Source: Natronoflexus pectinivorans
GTDB lineage: Bacteria > Bacteroidota > Bacteroidia > Bacteroidales > Marinilabiliaceae
Direction: 5' to 3'
NCBI RefSeq assembly: GCF_004345615.1
Contig: NZ_SLWK01000005.1
Coordinates: 62,001 to 126,000, forward strand
DNA length: 64,000 nucleotides
Position 1 is the first letter of the stretch. Every line of letters begins with the position of its first letter. The translations under genes were made by a program, and so were the position numbers. Below, piece by piece: positions 37,547-47,291 of the stretch. The notes under the pieces are model-generated. The model did not search any database. It saw nothing but the letters and a program-made list of their open reading frames with translations, and was not told the origin of the DNA.

Positions 37547-40414
37547 ATGGCACGCCTGTTTATTTTATTTCTGCTCCCGCTGCATGTTATAAATGCTCAA
37601 TTCGCAGATGATTTTTCCGATGGCGATTTCACTTCCAACCCCGAATGGACAGGGCTTACCTCCCGGTTTAGAATAGACCCGCAAAGAGAATCACTCCAAC
37701 TTAATGCACCTGCCGAACCAGGTGCAGCATGGTTGTTTACAAGTTCTGCAGCAATTGAAGAAGCTTCATGGCAATTCAATTTCAGATTTGGGTTTAATCC
37801 ATCATCATCCAATTATGCGGAAGTTTTCCTAGCTTCCGACTCAAACAGTCCGGAAAATATCAGCATCGCCTATTACCTTGTAATAGGCACCACTGCCGAC
37901 AACATTTCACTTTGGGAAAGGCGCGGAGGAAGAAATACCAGGCTCATTGAAGGTCAACACAAGCGGATAGATTTTAATGTGGTTGAAGCTGCCATTAGGG
38001 TCACGAGGGAAAAAGGCGGCAAATTTATTCTTGAAGTAAAATTAGAGGATGAATGGATTGAAGAGGGACGTACTCTGGAATCCCAAGGTTTCAGTTCGGA
38101 ATGGTTTGGTGTTGTGTGCCGCTATACGGCCACGCGAAGCACGCTCTTTTGGTTTGATGATTTTGTTGTTACCGGAGAACCTTTCAGGGATACCATCCCC
38201 ATCGTTGTGGAAAATTTTATACCTGTTAACAGATATAAAATTGAAGTTGATTTTAACAAACCCATCGAAACCTTGCACTTTGCTCCGCAAAATTTTGTTG
38301 CCCACCCGGGCAACAAAATCCCTGAATCCATAACACCCGGGAGTCATTCAAATTCCATCGAGCTCCATTTCCCAACCGGAATACCTGTTGACGGGGGGCC
38401 AAACCTGCACATCTCATCCATTTCCGACCTAAATAATAACATCATCAACGATACCACCATATTTTATGAATACGAACCAGCATCGATTCAATCATTCATG
38501 ATGACGAGTCCGAAGCAGGCAAAACTTTGCATCAACAAGCCGCTTGACGCTGACTTGAATGCTGTTTCATTTCACTGGTCAACATCGGGTCCGGCTTTGC
38601 AGAATCTGGAGTTGGATGGCAACAGCTGTCTGTTGCTTACATTTTCTGAAGCTCTTCCCGATGGAGAGACACTGGAGATTTTTGTTTATAATTTATTGTC
38701 GCACAACGGCGACACCATTTATTCCGGCTCCTATACTCTGCTTTACTACCTCACAAAGCGTAATGACATCGTCATCACGGAAATTATGAACAACCCCTCT
38801 CCGGTTGTTCATTTGCCGGATTCAGAATACATAGAATTATACAACAGGGGCGACTTCCCAATAGAACTCAACGATTTCAGGGTTACGGTGGGCTCCAGAA
38901 CAGGCCGGCTATCTTCACGTTTGATTTTTCCGGGCGAATACTTATTGCTTGTTCCTTCAACAAGAGTGCAGTTTTGGGAGGACATTCCAAACAAAATGGC
39001 GGTTACAAGCTGGCCACTTTTACCTGTAACAGGCGGGCAAATTGTTCTTACCGACAAATACAACCGCGTTATCACGTCGGTTCAATACAGCAGAGATATG
39101 GGTGAAGCGGGATACAAACAAAACGGTGGATGGGCGTTGGAAGTTAAGGACCCTGACAACCTCTCATTTGGTTTTGAGAATTGGGATTTTTCAGTGCACC
39201 CCGACGGGGGCACACCCGGCGAGGAGAATTCCGTCAACCAAAAACTTGCAGATAACGAAATGTCTGAAATTACAGGCCTTTATCTCTTGTCCGATTCCTG
39301 CATTGCCATTGAGTATTCAAAACCCATGGAGCCAAACCATCTCATTTCGACTGACAATCTGATGATTACTCCTCCAATGGCTGTCGGCTTGGATTCCATC
39401 TATCAGGAACCTCTGTTTTTGAGGGAAACACACATTTGCTTTTTAGGGAAAATTCCAGCACTGCAGGAATTTGAAGTGGGCTTTTTGAATGCTCCCGTAG
39501 ATTTATCCGGTAATCAATTGCAACAAACTGCCGGGATTCGGTTTGGTTTACCAGTTGCTGCCAATCCAAACGACATCGTTATCAACGAATTGCTCTATGA
39601 CCCTCCCACCGGGGGGCAAGACTTTGTAGAACTTTACAACCGCTCAGAAAGAATCATTGACATCAGCTCATTGTATTCAGCAAGGGACAATGCCGAAGGC
39701 ATCCCCGACAGGCTAATCAGGCTTGACAACAAACGGAGACCATTTTTCCCGGGCGAGTACCTCGTCTTCACAGCGGACAGAGAGTGGCTGGTAAATTACT
39801 ACCAGGTAAAGAACCCATTAAATATCCGGGAGGTCAGCAATCTCCCAAACTATGTGAACGATGGAGGTGTAGTTTATCTGACCAATGTACAAGGTGAACC
39901 CATCGACAGGTTTGATTATCATCCCAGATTCCATTTTGCGCTGCTCACTTCCACCAAAGGGGTTTCCCTTGAAAGAATCAACACTGAAATACCTGCCAAT
40001 GATGCTTCCAACTGGCATTCAGCTTCGGCCAACGATGGCTATGCCACTCCTGGGCGAAAGAATTCTCAGGCTGTTACTCAAACGGAAAATACTCCCAAAA
40101 GTCGCATCCATCTTGAACCGGAAATATTCATCCCCAACCAAAATGGGATGGATGATTATTTATTGATTCATTACGCTTTTGATGAACCGGGTTACACCTG
40201 CAGCATCACCATCTATAACCGTGCAGGACATCCTGTTCGCCACCTTGTAAACAACCAACTTGCCGGAACCAACGGTTTCTACAAGTGGGACGGAACCAAC
40301 GACAATGGTCGTTTATGCAACACCGGAATTTACATCGTAGCCATCCGTTACTTTAACCTGCAAGGCAAAGTAACAGCGGAGAAGAAAACAGTGGTTTTGG
40401 GGGCTGGGAGGTAA
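37547..40414 (+). CDS. Exported lamin-tail-domain protein with FlgD-like C-terminus
   Basis: A 955-residue exported protein, signal peptide about residues 1-18 (FILFLLPLHVINAQ). Residues 20-210 look like a beta-sandwich sugar-binding or LamG-like region (FADDFSDGDF, then FGFNPSSSNYAEVFLAS). Two lamin-tail-domain copies begin at NDIVITEIMNNPSPV and NDIVINELLYDPPTGGQDF, about 270 residues apart, each following an Ig-like SbsA-type region. The last 95 residues, EIFIPNQNGMDDYLLIHY onward to GIYIVAIRYF, resemble the FlgD Ig-like region or type IX sorting tail of Bacteroidota surface proteins. Function unknown; surface or secreted nucleic-acid or polymer binding is possible. It ends one base short of the pnp stop on the other strand. 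Confidence 0.85.
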   Translation: MARLFILFLLPLHVINAQFADDFSDGDFTSNPEWTGLTSRFRIDPQRESLQLNAPAEPGAAWLFTSSAAIEEASWQFNFRFGFNPSSSNYAEVFLASDSNSPENISIAYYLVIGTTADNISLWERRGGRNTRLIEGQHKRIDFNVVEAAIRVTREKGGKFILEVKLEDEWIEEGRTLESQGFSSEWFGVVCRYTATRSTLFWFDDFVVTGEPFRDTIPIVVENFIPVNRYKIEVDFNKPIETLHFAPQNFVAHPGNKIPESITPGSHSNSIELHFPTGIPVDGGPNLHISSISDLNNNIINDTTIFYEYEPASIQSFMMTSPKQAKLCINKPLDADLNAVSFHWSTSGPALQNLELDGNSCLLLTFSEALPDGETLEIFVYNLLSHNGDTIYSGSYTLLYYLTKRNDIVITEIMNNPSPVVHLPDSEYIELYNRGDFPIELNDFRVTVGSRTGRLSSRLIFPGEYLLLVPSTRVQFWEDIPNKMAVTSWPLLPVTGGQIVLTDKYNRVITSVQYSRDMGEAGYKQNGGWALEVKDPDNLSFGFENWDFSVHPDGGTPGEENSVNQKLADNEMSEITGLYLLSDSCIAIEYSKPMEPNHLISTDNLMITPPMAVGLDSIYQEPLFLRETHICFLGKIPALQEFEVGFLNAPVDLSGNQLQQTAGIRFGLPVAANPNDIVINELLYDPPTGGQDFVELYNRSERIIDISSLYSARDNAEGIPDRLIRLDNKRRPFFPGEYLVFTADREWLVNYYQVKNPLNIREVSNLPNYVNDGGVVYLTNVQGEPIDRFDYHPRFHFALLTSTKGVSLERINTEIPANDASNWHSASANDGYATPGRKNSQAVTQTENTPKSRIHLEPEIFIPNQNGMDDYLLIHYAFDEPGYTCSITIYNRAGHPVRHLVNNQLAGTNGFYKWDGTNDNGRLCNTGIYIVAIRYFNLQGKVTAEKKTVVLGAGR

Positions 40415-40415
40415 A

Positions 40416-41228
40416 TTATATCTCCTTAATCAACTCAGTTATAAGTTTGGTCATTTTAGGTTCTGCTTCTGCTGCAACTTGCTGAACTTCTTCGTGACTT
40501 ATTTCAACTATTTTGCCGGGAACTCCCAGGTCGGTGATGATGGAGAAACCAAAACAGGTCATTCCCATGTGGCGGGCTACTATCACCTCAGGCACGGTGG
40601 ACATTCCAACGGTATCTCCCCCAATGGCTCTGAAATATTTATACTCAGCAGGCGTTTCAAAAGTTGGACCTGAAGTTCCTACGTAAACTCCCTGCTTTAC
40701 CCGGATGCCGGCATCTGCGGCAATTTTCTTGGCTTTTTCAATCAACTCAAGACTGTATGGCTGGCTCATATCGGGGAAACGGGGACCAAGTTCGTCAATG
40801 TTTTTTCCGAGCAACGGGTTGTCGCCAAACAGGTTGATGTGGTCATCAATAATCATAATCTCTCCCAGTTCGTACTCCGGATTCATTCCCCCACTTGCAT
40901 TTGATACTATCAGATGGGTTATGCCCATAAGCTTCATCACTCTGATGGGAAAAGTAACCTCCTGCATGGAATATCCTTCATAATAATGAAAACGCCCCTG
41001 CATAGCCAATACCGGAACATCTTTAATGGTCCCAAATATCAATCGTCCCTGGTGTCCCTCCACCGTCGAAACCGGGAAATTGGGTATTTCTGCATAGGGA
41101 ATGCTCTTTTCCACCTTAATCTCCTTAACCAGACCACCCAGTCCGGTTCCTAAAATAATCGCAATGCGAGGATTTAGGGTTTGTAAATTGCTAAGGTATT
41201 CTGCCGTCTCTTTAATTTTTTCCAACAT
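40416..41228 (-). CDS. Purine nucleoside phosphorylase
   Basis: Splits guanosine and inosine with phosphate, releasing the base and ribose-1-phosphate for salvage. It is the trimeric PNP type (270 residues from the chosen ATG): ILGTGLGGLV, VEGHQGRLIFG, SNASGGMNPEY, HINLFGDNPL, and the base-binding FETPAEYKYFRAIGGDTVGMS. The start at 41228 lies inside the end of lpxK (17-base overlap). An upstream frame extension to 41285 exists but overlaps lpxK further. It is the last gene of the sppA-lpxK-pnp block. Confidence 0.94.
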   Translation of the reverse strand: MLEKIKETAEYLSNLQTLNPRIAIILGTGLGGLVKEIKVEKSIPYAEIPNFPVSTVEGHQGRLIFGTIKDVPVLAMQGRFHYYEGYSMQEVTFPIRVMKLMGITHLIVSNASGGMNPEYELGEIMIIDDHINLFGDNPLLGKNIDELGPRFPDMSQPYSLELIEKAKKIAADAGIRVKQGVYVGTSGPTFETPAEYKYFRAIGGDTVGMSTVPEVIVARHMGMTCFGFSIITDLGVPGKIVEISHEEVQQVAAEAEPKMTKLITELIKEI

Positions 41229-42282
41229 AATCTTTAATCTTTTTATCGAATATAACTTGTTCACCAAATAAAAACTCCAATTCAATGGGAATGTACCATA
41301 TTCTGGATTTCATCTGCTCACTTACATGTTTATTTGAGTCCAGCCTTATGGCATCTTTTTCGGTCGTTAATATCATTGGGTTCGGGAAGCCTATTCTCTT
41401 CCCCTCTTCATCAATTTTTCGGATGTCGTTCTCAGAAAAATCATGGTGGTCGGGAAATCTGATGGTCGAAACAGGAACCCCGAACTCCCGAGCCATTTTA
41501 AAAAATGGCTCCGGATTTCCAATTCCTGCCATGGCTACCAAAGGTGTGTTTTTCTCACTTAAAATCTCCTGAAAAGATTTATCCTGTGCATTGTTCTTCA
41601 GTAAAGGTGCCGGATTCTTATAAACTACAGTGGTGAAGAACATCTGTTGCGAATCGCATTTTCTCAGTTTTTTGCGAATGGCGTCTGCTTCAACTAAAGA
41701 GAGATTGCCTGGAACTTTGTTAACCACAATCAAATTGGCTCTTTTAATGCCGCTTAACGGCTCTCTGAGGTTTCCTGCCGGAAAACAAAAATCCTTCCAC
41801 ATGGGGCGGTGATAATCTGTTACCAGTATTGAAAACCCGGGCTTTACATATCGATGTTGGTATGCATCATCCAAAACAACCACATTGGGGGATGATGATT
41901 TACTGAGCAGTAATTCCATACCGGCCTGTCGCTTTTCAGCCACCACCACCGTAAGTTCTTTGAACTTACGATGCATTTGCATGGGTTCATCTCCTATGGT
42001 TTTATAGTCAGATGCAGCATCAGCAAGAAAAACCCCACGGGTTTTTCTTCCGTAACCTCTGCTCAGCATGGCACAACTATGATGGGGTAAAAGCAGCCTG
42101 ATTACGTGTTCGGCAAGTGGCGTTTTACCTGTTCCCCCCACCGTAATATTTCCAATTGAAATAACCGGAACGTTGTAGCTTTGGGATGATAGAATTCCTT
42201 TATCGAACATAAAATTTCGCGCATGCATGATGAATGCATACAACCATGTAAAAGGGAGCAACAACTTTCGCAAAAACATCAT
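41212..42282 (-). CDS. lpxK: Tetraacyldisaccharide 4'-kinase
   Basis: Phosphorylates the 4' position of the lipid A precursor at the inner membrane. It has 356 residues from the chosen ATG, with an N-terminal membrane-binding helix (FLRKLLLPFTWLYAFIMHA), the Walker A site ISIGNITVGGTGKTPLAEHV around residue 45, SRGYGRK, and DDAYQHRYVKPGFSILV. The upstream ATG at 42330 would add 16 residues of dubious sequence (MIQFWFLCLFKTQCFG). It follows sppA by 86 bases and overlaps pnp by 17 bases. Confidence 0.92.
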   Translation of the reverse strand: MMFLRKLLLPFTWLYAFIMHARNFMFDKGILSSQSYNVPVISIGNITVGGTGKTPLAEHVIRLLLPHHSCAMLSRGYGRKTRGVFLADAASDYKTIGDEPMQMHRKFKELTVVVAEKRQAGMELLLSKSSSPNVVVLDDAYQHRYVKPGFSILVTDYHRPMWKDFCFPAGNLREPLSGIKRANLIVVNKVPGNLSLVEADAIRKKLRKCDSQQMFFTTVVYKNPAPLLKNNAQDKSFQEILSEKNTPLVAMAGIGNPEPFFKMAREFGVPVSTIRFPDHHDFSENDIRKIDEEGKRIGFPNPMILTTEKDAIRLDSNKHVSEQMKSRIWYIPIELEFLFGEQVIFDKKIKDYVGKN

Positions 42283-42368
42283 ACCGAAACACTGAGTTTT
42301 AAAAAGGCACAAAAACCAGAACTGAATCATGGCTTTTGTGCCAAATTACATTTTCCTTTTCAGGATTT

Positions 42369-44129
42369 TTAGTTGACACTTATCTCGTAAGGAATACGAG
42401 CCTGTACCGGATAGGCGGTTTTCAAATCCTGAATGGTTTGAAATATCTGGTATTCCTCACCAAAAAAGAATTTACCAACACGGGCTCTGGCATCACCCCC
42501 TAATCCCTTCATGATTTGCTCAATGGGCGAAAGAACTTCGGGAAGTTCAACCACACGGTAAGTTTCAATATCGGCCATGCGGGCAGCCACTGCCACGGCA
42601 TCACTCACGCCTCCAAGTTTGTCCACCAGGTCAATCCCTAGAGCGTTTTCACCACTCCACACCCGACCTTCCCCAACGATGTTGATGGCATCGGTTGTGG
42701 TGTCGCGACCATCGGCGCAACGTTGTAAAAACACATAGTAAAAGCGTTCAATGTATCCCTGCATCAGTTCTTTTTCTTCTCGTGTAAAAGGACGGTCGAG
42801 AGACGGCATGTCGGCAAACGTGTTGGTTTTAACACGGTCGGTAGTAATTCCCATTTTGCGTAACAACTCCTGTGTATTTGGAATCAGGCCAAAGACGCCG
42901 ATACTTCCGGTTAGCGTTGTGGGATGTGCAATAATGGTATCGGCTGCACATGCGATGTAGTAACCGCCGGATGCTGCCAAATCACCCATGGATACCACCA
43001 CCGGTTTTACTTCCTGAGCCAATTTAACTTCGCGCCAGATGATTTCAGAGCCAAGACCTGAACCTCCGGGTGAGTTGATGCGTAGCACAATGGCTTTGAT
43101 GGTGCTGTCGCGTCGCGCCTGACGAATGGTTCGTGAAAGTTTCTCTGAATTAATGCCGCCTGATGTGCCATCAATTTCACCTATGGCATAGACAACCGCA
43201 ATTTTATTTTTTTCCAGACCTTTGCGTTTTCCGGGCAGATATACATCTGCGTACTTCATCACACCAATGGCATTCAGGTCTTTCTCTTCTTCAATGCCGG
43301 TTAATTTCTTGAGTTCACTAAGCACCTCATCCTTGTATCGAAACCCGTCAATTAACCCGGAGGAAATCAGCAACGTATCCTCTCTGAAAGTAGGGAATAG
43401 TTCAGCTGTTGCTATCACTGATTCAACATCAAGATTGCGCGATTCAGCAATTTTTGTTGTGATGTGCTCCCACATGGAATTAAGATAAGTCTCAGTCTGA
43501 AGTCTGGCTTCGTCACTCATAGACTCAAGAATGAAAGGCTCCACGGCCGATTTGAACTCTCCATGCTTAAACACCTGCATTTCAACACCCAGTTTTTCCA
43601 GGGTACCTTTAAAAAAGGTGTATGCCGAACTCAGACCTTTAAACTCCAGCATACCTGTTGGGTTTAGATAAACCCGATCTGCAGCGGATGCAAGGTAATA
43701 TGCTCTTTGCGAATAAATAGGCGCATAGCTGTGTACGAATTTTCCCGATTCACGAAAATCAATCAACGCATTGCGAATCTCCTCAATAGAAGCATACCCG
43801 GTAGATATCATTCCGGCTTCCATATAAATACCCCTGATGCGATCATCCTCTTTCGCCTTTTTTATTGAAGCCAGTATTTGGTTGAGACCTTTGGGAGATT
43901 TTTGTCCGGATAATTGAGACAACATCATGTCAAACGGATCGCTGGTCGTTCTCTCAACCACCGGGCCATTTAAATCGAGTACCAAAATGGAATCATCTTT
44001 AACAGTGACATCCTTAGATGCCGTTGAGGCAAGAATTGTGATAAACATCACAATTCCCAAAATAAAGAAAAAGGCTGAAACCATGGATCCCAGCACTACG
44101 GCGAGAAAATACTTAAAAAACTTGTTCAT
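42369..44129 (-). CDS. sppA: Signal peptide peptidase SppA, 67K type
   Basis: A 586-residue inner-membrane serine protease that degrades leftover signal peptides. One N-terminal helix (about residues 5-32), then two tandem SppA/ClpP-like domains. The first holds the catalytic lysine in GEFKSAVEPF (around residue 194), the second the nucleophile serine in LAASGGYYIACAAD (around residue 386). The length and two-domain layout match the tetrameric E. coli type. It leads a minus-strand block with lpxK and pnp. Confidence 0.94.
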   Translation of the reverse strand: MNKFFKYFLAVVLGSMVSAFFFILGIVMFITILASTASKDVTVKDDSILVLDLNGPVVERTTSDPFDMMLSQLSGQKSPKGLNQILASIKKAKEDDRIRGIYMEAGMISTGYASIEEIRNALIDFRESGKFVHSYAPIYSQRAYYLASAADRVYLNPTGMLEFKGLSSAYTFFKGTLEKLGVEMQVFKHGEFKSAVEPFILESMSDEARLQTETYLNSMWEHITTKIAESRNLDVESVIATAELFPTFREDTLLISSGLIDGFRYKDEVLSELKKLTGIEEEKDLNAIGVMKYADVYLPGKRKGLEKNKIAVVYAIGEIDGTSGGINSEKLSRTIRQARRDSTIKAIVLRINSPGGSGLGSEIIWREVKLAQEVKPVVVSMGDLAASGGYYIACAADTIIAHPTTLTGSIGVFGLIPNTQELLRKMGITTDRVKTNTFADMPSLDRPFTREEKELMQGYIERFYYVFLQRCADGRDTTTDAINIVGEGRVWSGENALGIDLVDKLGGVSDAVAVAARMADIETYRVVELPEVLSPIEQIMKGLGGDARARVGKFFFGEEYQIFQTIQDLKTAYPVQARIPYEISVN

Positions 44130-44344
44130 AATTTACTTTTTGTCAGAGTTAATAACTTAAGAGATGACAGTATTTTAATAATATCAGAATATTCAGACTC
44201 CATATGCTAAAAAGGCCATAACTGTAGTGATCGACAGATCTCCATACAATTATTTGAAAGCCCAGAATAGCATGAGGCAAGTTAAATAATAATGTTTGGC
44301 TAATTTATAAAAATTAATGATGAGGCATGTCTCAATTATTCAAT

Positions 44345-44352
44345 TAATTTTG
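44345..44352 (+). promoter_or_regulatory. Possible -7 box upstream of folK
   Basis: TAATTTTG matches TAnnTTTG 30 bases before the folK ATG. No clear TTTG lies at the expected upstream distance. Confidence 0.35.
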
Positions 44353-44382
44353 TGAGATTAATCATTTCAGTTCATTAGATAA

Positions 44383-44892
44383 ATGTCGAATCATAAAGCC
44401 ATTCTTCTATTAGGTGGAAATAAAGCAGATACCCGGGGACTTATAACACAAGCTTTAAAACAGATTAAGAATCTCGCCGGAGAGGTCATTTGTCACTCCT
44501 TTGGTTATGAGAGTCCGGCGTGGGGGTTTCAGTCCAACCACCATTTTACCAATTTGGTGATAGAAATATCTACTGCCAAAAACCCAGAGGAGCTTCTGAT
44601 CACAACGCAACAAATCGAGAAAAGCCTTGGCCGAATTCGAAAATCCGACACAGGTTACACCGACAGGGGGATAGATATCGACATCCTGTTTTTTGACGAT
44701 GTTTCAATAACATCTCCCACATTGACGATTCCGCACCCCAGGCTCCATTTACGAAGGTTCACTCTAATTCCACTATGCGAAGGTTGGGGAGAGTTAATCC
44801 ATCCCGTTTTCAAAAAAACAATGAACGAGCTGCTAAGCGAGTGTCCTGACGAGGGAATCTGTAAAAAAACAGATTACAGCTTTGAGCCATAA
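44383..44892 (+). CDS. folK: 2-amino-4-hydroxy-6-hydroxymethyldihydropteridine pyrophosphokinase
   Basis: Transfers pyrophosphate from ATP to the pterin in folate synthesis. At 169 residues the length is right. Visible are the LLLGGNKADTRG start, YESPAWGFQSNHHFTN, and the signature TDRGIDIDILFFDD followed by IPHPRLHLRRFTLIPLCE. The gene converges on upp with a 19-base overlap of the stop ends. No other folate gene is nearby. Confidence 0.95.
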   Translation: MSNHKAILLLGGNKADTRGLITQALKQIKNLAGEVICHSFGYESPAWGFQSNHHFTNLVIEISTAKNPEELLITTQQIEKSLGRIRKSDTGYTDRGIDIDILFFDDVSITSPTLTIPHPRLHLRRFTLIPLCEGWGELIHPVFKKTMNELLSECPDEGICKKTDYSFEP

Positions 44893-45527
44893 GCAAGATC
44901 TCCCGCATCACCCAAACCCGGGATAATATATGATTTGGCGTTAAGTTCTTCATCCACAACCCCTAGCCAAAGGGTAACAGGTTCTCCTGCTAGCATGTTT
45001 CTGACATAATCAACACCGGCCTGACTGGCAATAATACTTACGATATGAATGTGTGATGGCTTTCCGTTCTTTTGCAATGCTTTATAAGATAATTCTACGG
45101 AGGATCCTGTGGCGAGCATGGGATCTGTCAGAATCAGAACCTTATTATTTAAATCTGGTGCTGAAATATATTCTATGTGAATATCGAATTCTCCATCCTC
45201 GGTGTATTTTCGGTATGCAGATATGAAAGCATTTTCTGCTCGGTCGAAATAATTCAACAATCCGTTATGCATTGGTATCCCAGCTCTCAAAATGGAAGCC
45301 AACACAATCTCCTCTTCATGTAAATATTCCGTGGCCACTCCAAGTGGTGTCTTTACCTCCTGTTCTTTGAAGGTGAATGTTTTGCTTATTTCATAAGCAA
45401 AAATTTCGCCGATGCGTTCAAGGTTTCGTCTGAACCTTAAAGGATCTTTTTGTATGTGAATATCCCGAAGCTCAGCAATATAACGGTTTAGGATTGTAGG
45501 TGGATGATTGATGTGTTTAATTTCCAT
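44874..45527 (-). CDS. upp: Uracil phosphoribosyltransferase
   Basis: Salvages uracil to UMP with PRPP. The 217 residues show the phosphoribosyltransferase core: SILRAGIPMHNGLLNYFD, SAYRKYTEDGEF, and the PRPP motif LILTDPMLATGSSVELSYKAL, followed by VVDEELNAKSYIIPGLGDAGD near the C-terminus, where the uracil site lies. It overlaps folK's end by 19 bases on the other strand and stands 33 bases downstream of the FemAB-like gene. Confidence 0.95.
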   Translation of the reverse strand: MEIKHINHPPTILNRYIAELRDIHIQKDPLRFRRNLERIGEIFAYEISKTFTFKEQEVKTPLGVATEYLHEEEIVLASILRAGIPMHNGLLNYFDRAENAFISAYRKYTEDGEFDIHIEYISAPDLNNKVLILTDPMLATGSSVELSYKALQKNGKPSHIHIVSIIASQAGVDYVRNMLAGEPVTLWLGVVDEELNAKSYIIPGLGDAGDLAYGSKL

Positions 45528-45560
45528 ATGTTATTTTTCAGAAGTTGGCCGGACTCACAA

Positions 45561-46466
45561 TCACATAAATTTAAGAAAAAATCGTAACAAAAATTGCTCA
45601 TAGGCAAAATATGGTTCGCATTTACTCCCAAATCCCTTATAGAACCTTGCCACATTTCTGTTCTCAGAACCTTCAAAATCCAATATCAGATTACTATAGG
45701 CAAATTTCCGAATCACCTCATCCATCAATAAGAACATACTTTTCTTTTGAAACCCTTCTGCTGAGGATGCACCGGATAAGAATGTAACTGAATGATTAGT
45801 TTTAACAAAAAACCCGACTGCAAGCAGATTGCCTTCACTGTTACATACGGTTTCAATGAATGCTTTTCCTGTATCGATAGTTTCAGTAACAATCCTTTTA
45901 ATTGTTTCTCGATAACCTTTCTCAAAGGGATAGTGGGAGTTTTTAAATAGAAAATCGAGAAACTCATTCACCGTGATTTGTCGGCCTCCAGTCATCTGAT
46001 CTTCTCTTAAAGCCTGTTTAATATTTCTTTTGCAATTGGAATTGTAAAGACTATAAAGATCGGCATAATCATGCCTGAGATTTAAAATGTAATTATCTTT
46101 TTTTTTCATTAGGAATCTTACCGGAATATCTTCACAACCTGGATGTGTGTTCATAGTAAGAACCAATGCCGGGATGGCTCTAAATATCAATCCTACCTCC
46201 TCTTTGGACAATTCGGATTTCCGAAACAGACCCAATTGTTGACAATAGGGAGGTTGCATCACATAGCGAACTCCCATTTTCGTTTTTATATAAAGCGGTA
46301 ATACCGCTTTATAGTCCCCTAAAATAATGGCAGACCAATCCGGAGAAACCAAATCAAGATACCAACTGTAACCATACACCAATGGATTTTGAGAATTGCT
46401 TATGCAATCGTCCCATTTTTTGCGATTAATATCTTGTTTTTTAATATAATAAGGTTGTTCCGGCAT
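45561..46466 (-). CDS. GNAT/FemAB-like acyltransferase, unassigned
   Basis: A 301-residue cytoplasmic protein. The middle SNCKRNIKQALREDQMTGG and the later LLAVGFFVKTNHSVTFLSGASSAEGFQKKS with LDFEGSENRNVARFYKGFGSK resemble the FemAB/BioF2-like GNAT acetyltransferase fold (GNAT type 6), in which a Gly-Ser-rich loop binds the acyl donor. N-terminal ISNSQNPLVYGYSWYLD is also like that family. The substrate is unknown. It has no clear transmembrane segment. It precedes upp by 33 bases on the same strand but shares no obvious pathway. Confidence 0.7.
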   Translation of the reverse strand: MPEQPYYIKKQDINRKKWDDCISNSQNPLVYGYSWYLDLVSPDWSAIILGDYKAVLPLYIKTKMGVRYVMQPPYCQQLGLFRKSELSKEEVGLIFRAIPALVLTMNTHPGCEDIPVRFLMKKKDNYILNLRHDYADLYSLYNSNCKRNIKQALREDQMTGGRQITVNEFLDFLFKNSHYPFEKGYRETIKRIVTETIDTGKAFIETVCNSEGNLLAVGFFVKTNHSVTFLSGASSAEGFQKKSMFLLMDEVIRKFAYSNLILDFEGSENRNVARFYKGFGSKCEPYFAYEQFLLRFFLKFM

Positions 46467-46510
46467 AAAACAAAATGATTAAGCTCCACATTCCCCGTTA
46501 CAATGTCGCA

Positions 46511-47209
46511 TTACATGCAACCTTCATCAGCGAAGCTAAAATAACCATTATCTGTTACAATAACATGATCCAGAACGGGAATATCCAGAATTTTCCCGGC
46601 ATCGTGAAGTTTTCCGGTGATGTTTTTGTCGGCCTCGCTTGGATGAATGTTTCCTGATGGATGATTGTGACAGAGGATAATGGAGGCAGCGCGGGTTTCC
46701 AGAGCTTTCTTCATGATCAAACGAACATCAATGACGGTACCTGTAAGGCCGCCTTTGCTTAAATGATATCGATGAATGACTTTATTTGATCGACTCAGCA
46801 TTAAAACCCAAAACTCTTCATGAGGCAAATCTCCAATCACTGGTTGCATCAACCGGTACACATCCGAACTTGATTTGATGGAAGGATATTCCGGAACTTC
46901 ATGAAGCAATCGTCTTCGGCCTAATTCCATAGCCGCAACAATGGTAATGGCTTTTGCTTCGCCAACACCGTGGAAGTTGCTTTTTAATTGGTTTATGTCG
47001 GCTTTACCAAGTTCCTTGAGGTTGTTTTGGAATCCGGCCATGATTTTTCTGGCCAACTCTACTGCCGACTCTTTTGTGCTTCCGGAACCAATAAGTATGG
47101 CGATGAGTTCGGCATCGGAAAGGGATGCCATCCCCTTTTGAAGAAGTTTCTCTCTGGGACGATCTTCTGCCGCCAACTGTTTAATGCCAAGTTTTGGGTA
47201 TTGGGTCAT
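46511..47209 (-). CDS. radC: RadC-family JAB/MPN protein
   Basis: A 232-residue protein with an N-terminal helix-hairpin-helix-like UPF0758 segment (LSDAELIAILIGSGS) and a C-terminal metalloprotease-like JAMM domain with HNHPSGNIHPSEAD (His-x-His, then Ser and Asp). The metal ligands are intact. The family was once linked to DNA repair, but its function is unproven. The ATG at 47209 is the natural start. It lies downstream of a tRNA-Glu terminator. Confidence 0.93.
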   Translation of the reverse strand: MTQYPKLGIKQLAAEDRPREKLLQKGMASLSDAELIAILIGSGSTKESAVELARKIMAGFQNNLKELGKADINQLKSNFHGVGEAKAITIVAAMELGRRRLLHEVPEYPSIKSSSDVYRLMQPVIGDLPHEEFWVLMLSRSNKVIHRYHLSKGGLTGTVIDVRLIMKKALETRAASIILCHNHPSGNIHPSEADKNITGKLHDAGKILDIPVLDHVIVTDNGYFSFADEGCM

Positions 47210-47261
47210 ATATCCTTTTTGAACGGAAACTACAAAAAGATTTCGAAAAAGTAAAGCAAAA

Positions 47262-47288
47262 AAACCTCTTCGCGTTGCGAAGAGGTTT
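47262..47288 (-). terminator. Rho-independent terminator after tRNA-Glu
   Basis: A perfect 12-bp stem AAACCTCTTCGC with a GTT loop lies immediately beyond the 3' end of the tRNA gene on the minus strand and is followed by TTTTT. It ends the tRNA-Glu/rpsT/tRNA-Glu unit. Confidence 0.85.
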
Positions 47289-47291
47289 CAG

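Noticed and set aside
42283-42330. Longer N-terminus of LpxK
   Set aside because: The extra residues are hydrophobic and lie outside the family's conserved start; the ATG at 42282 fits better.
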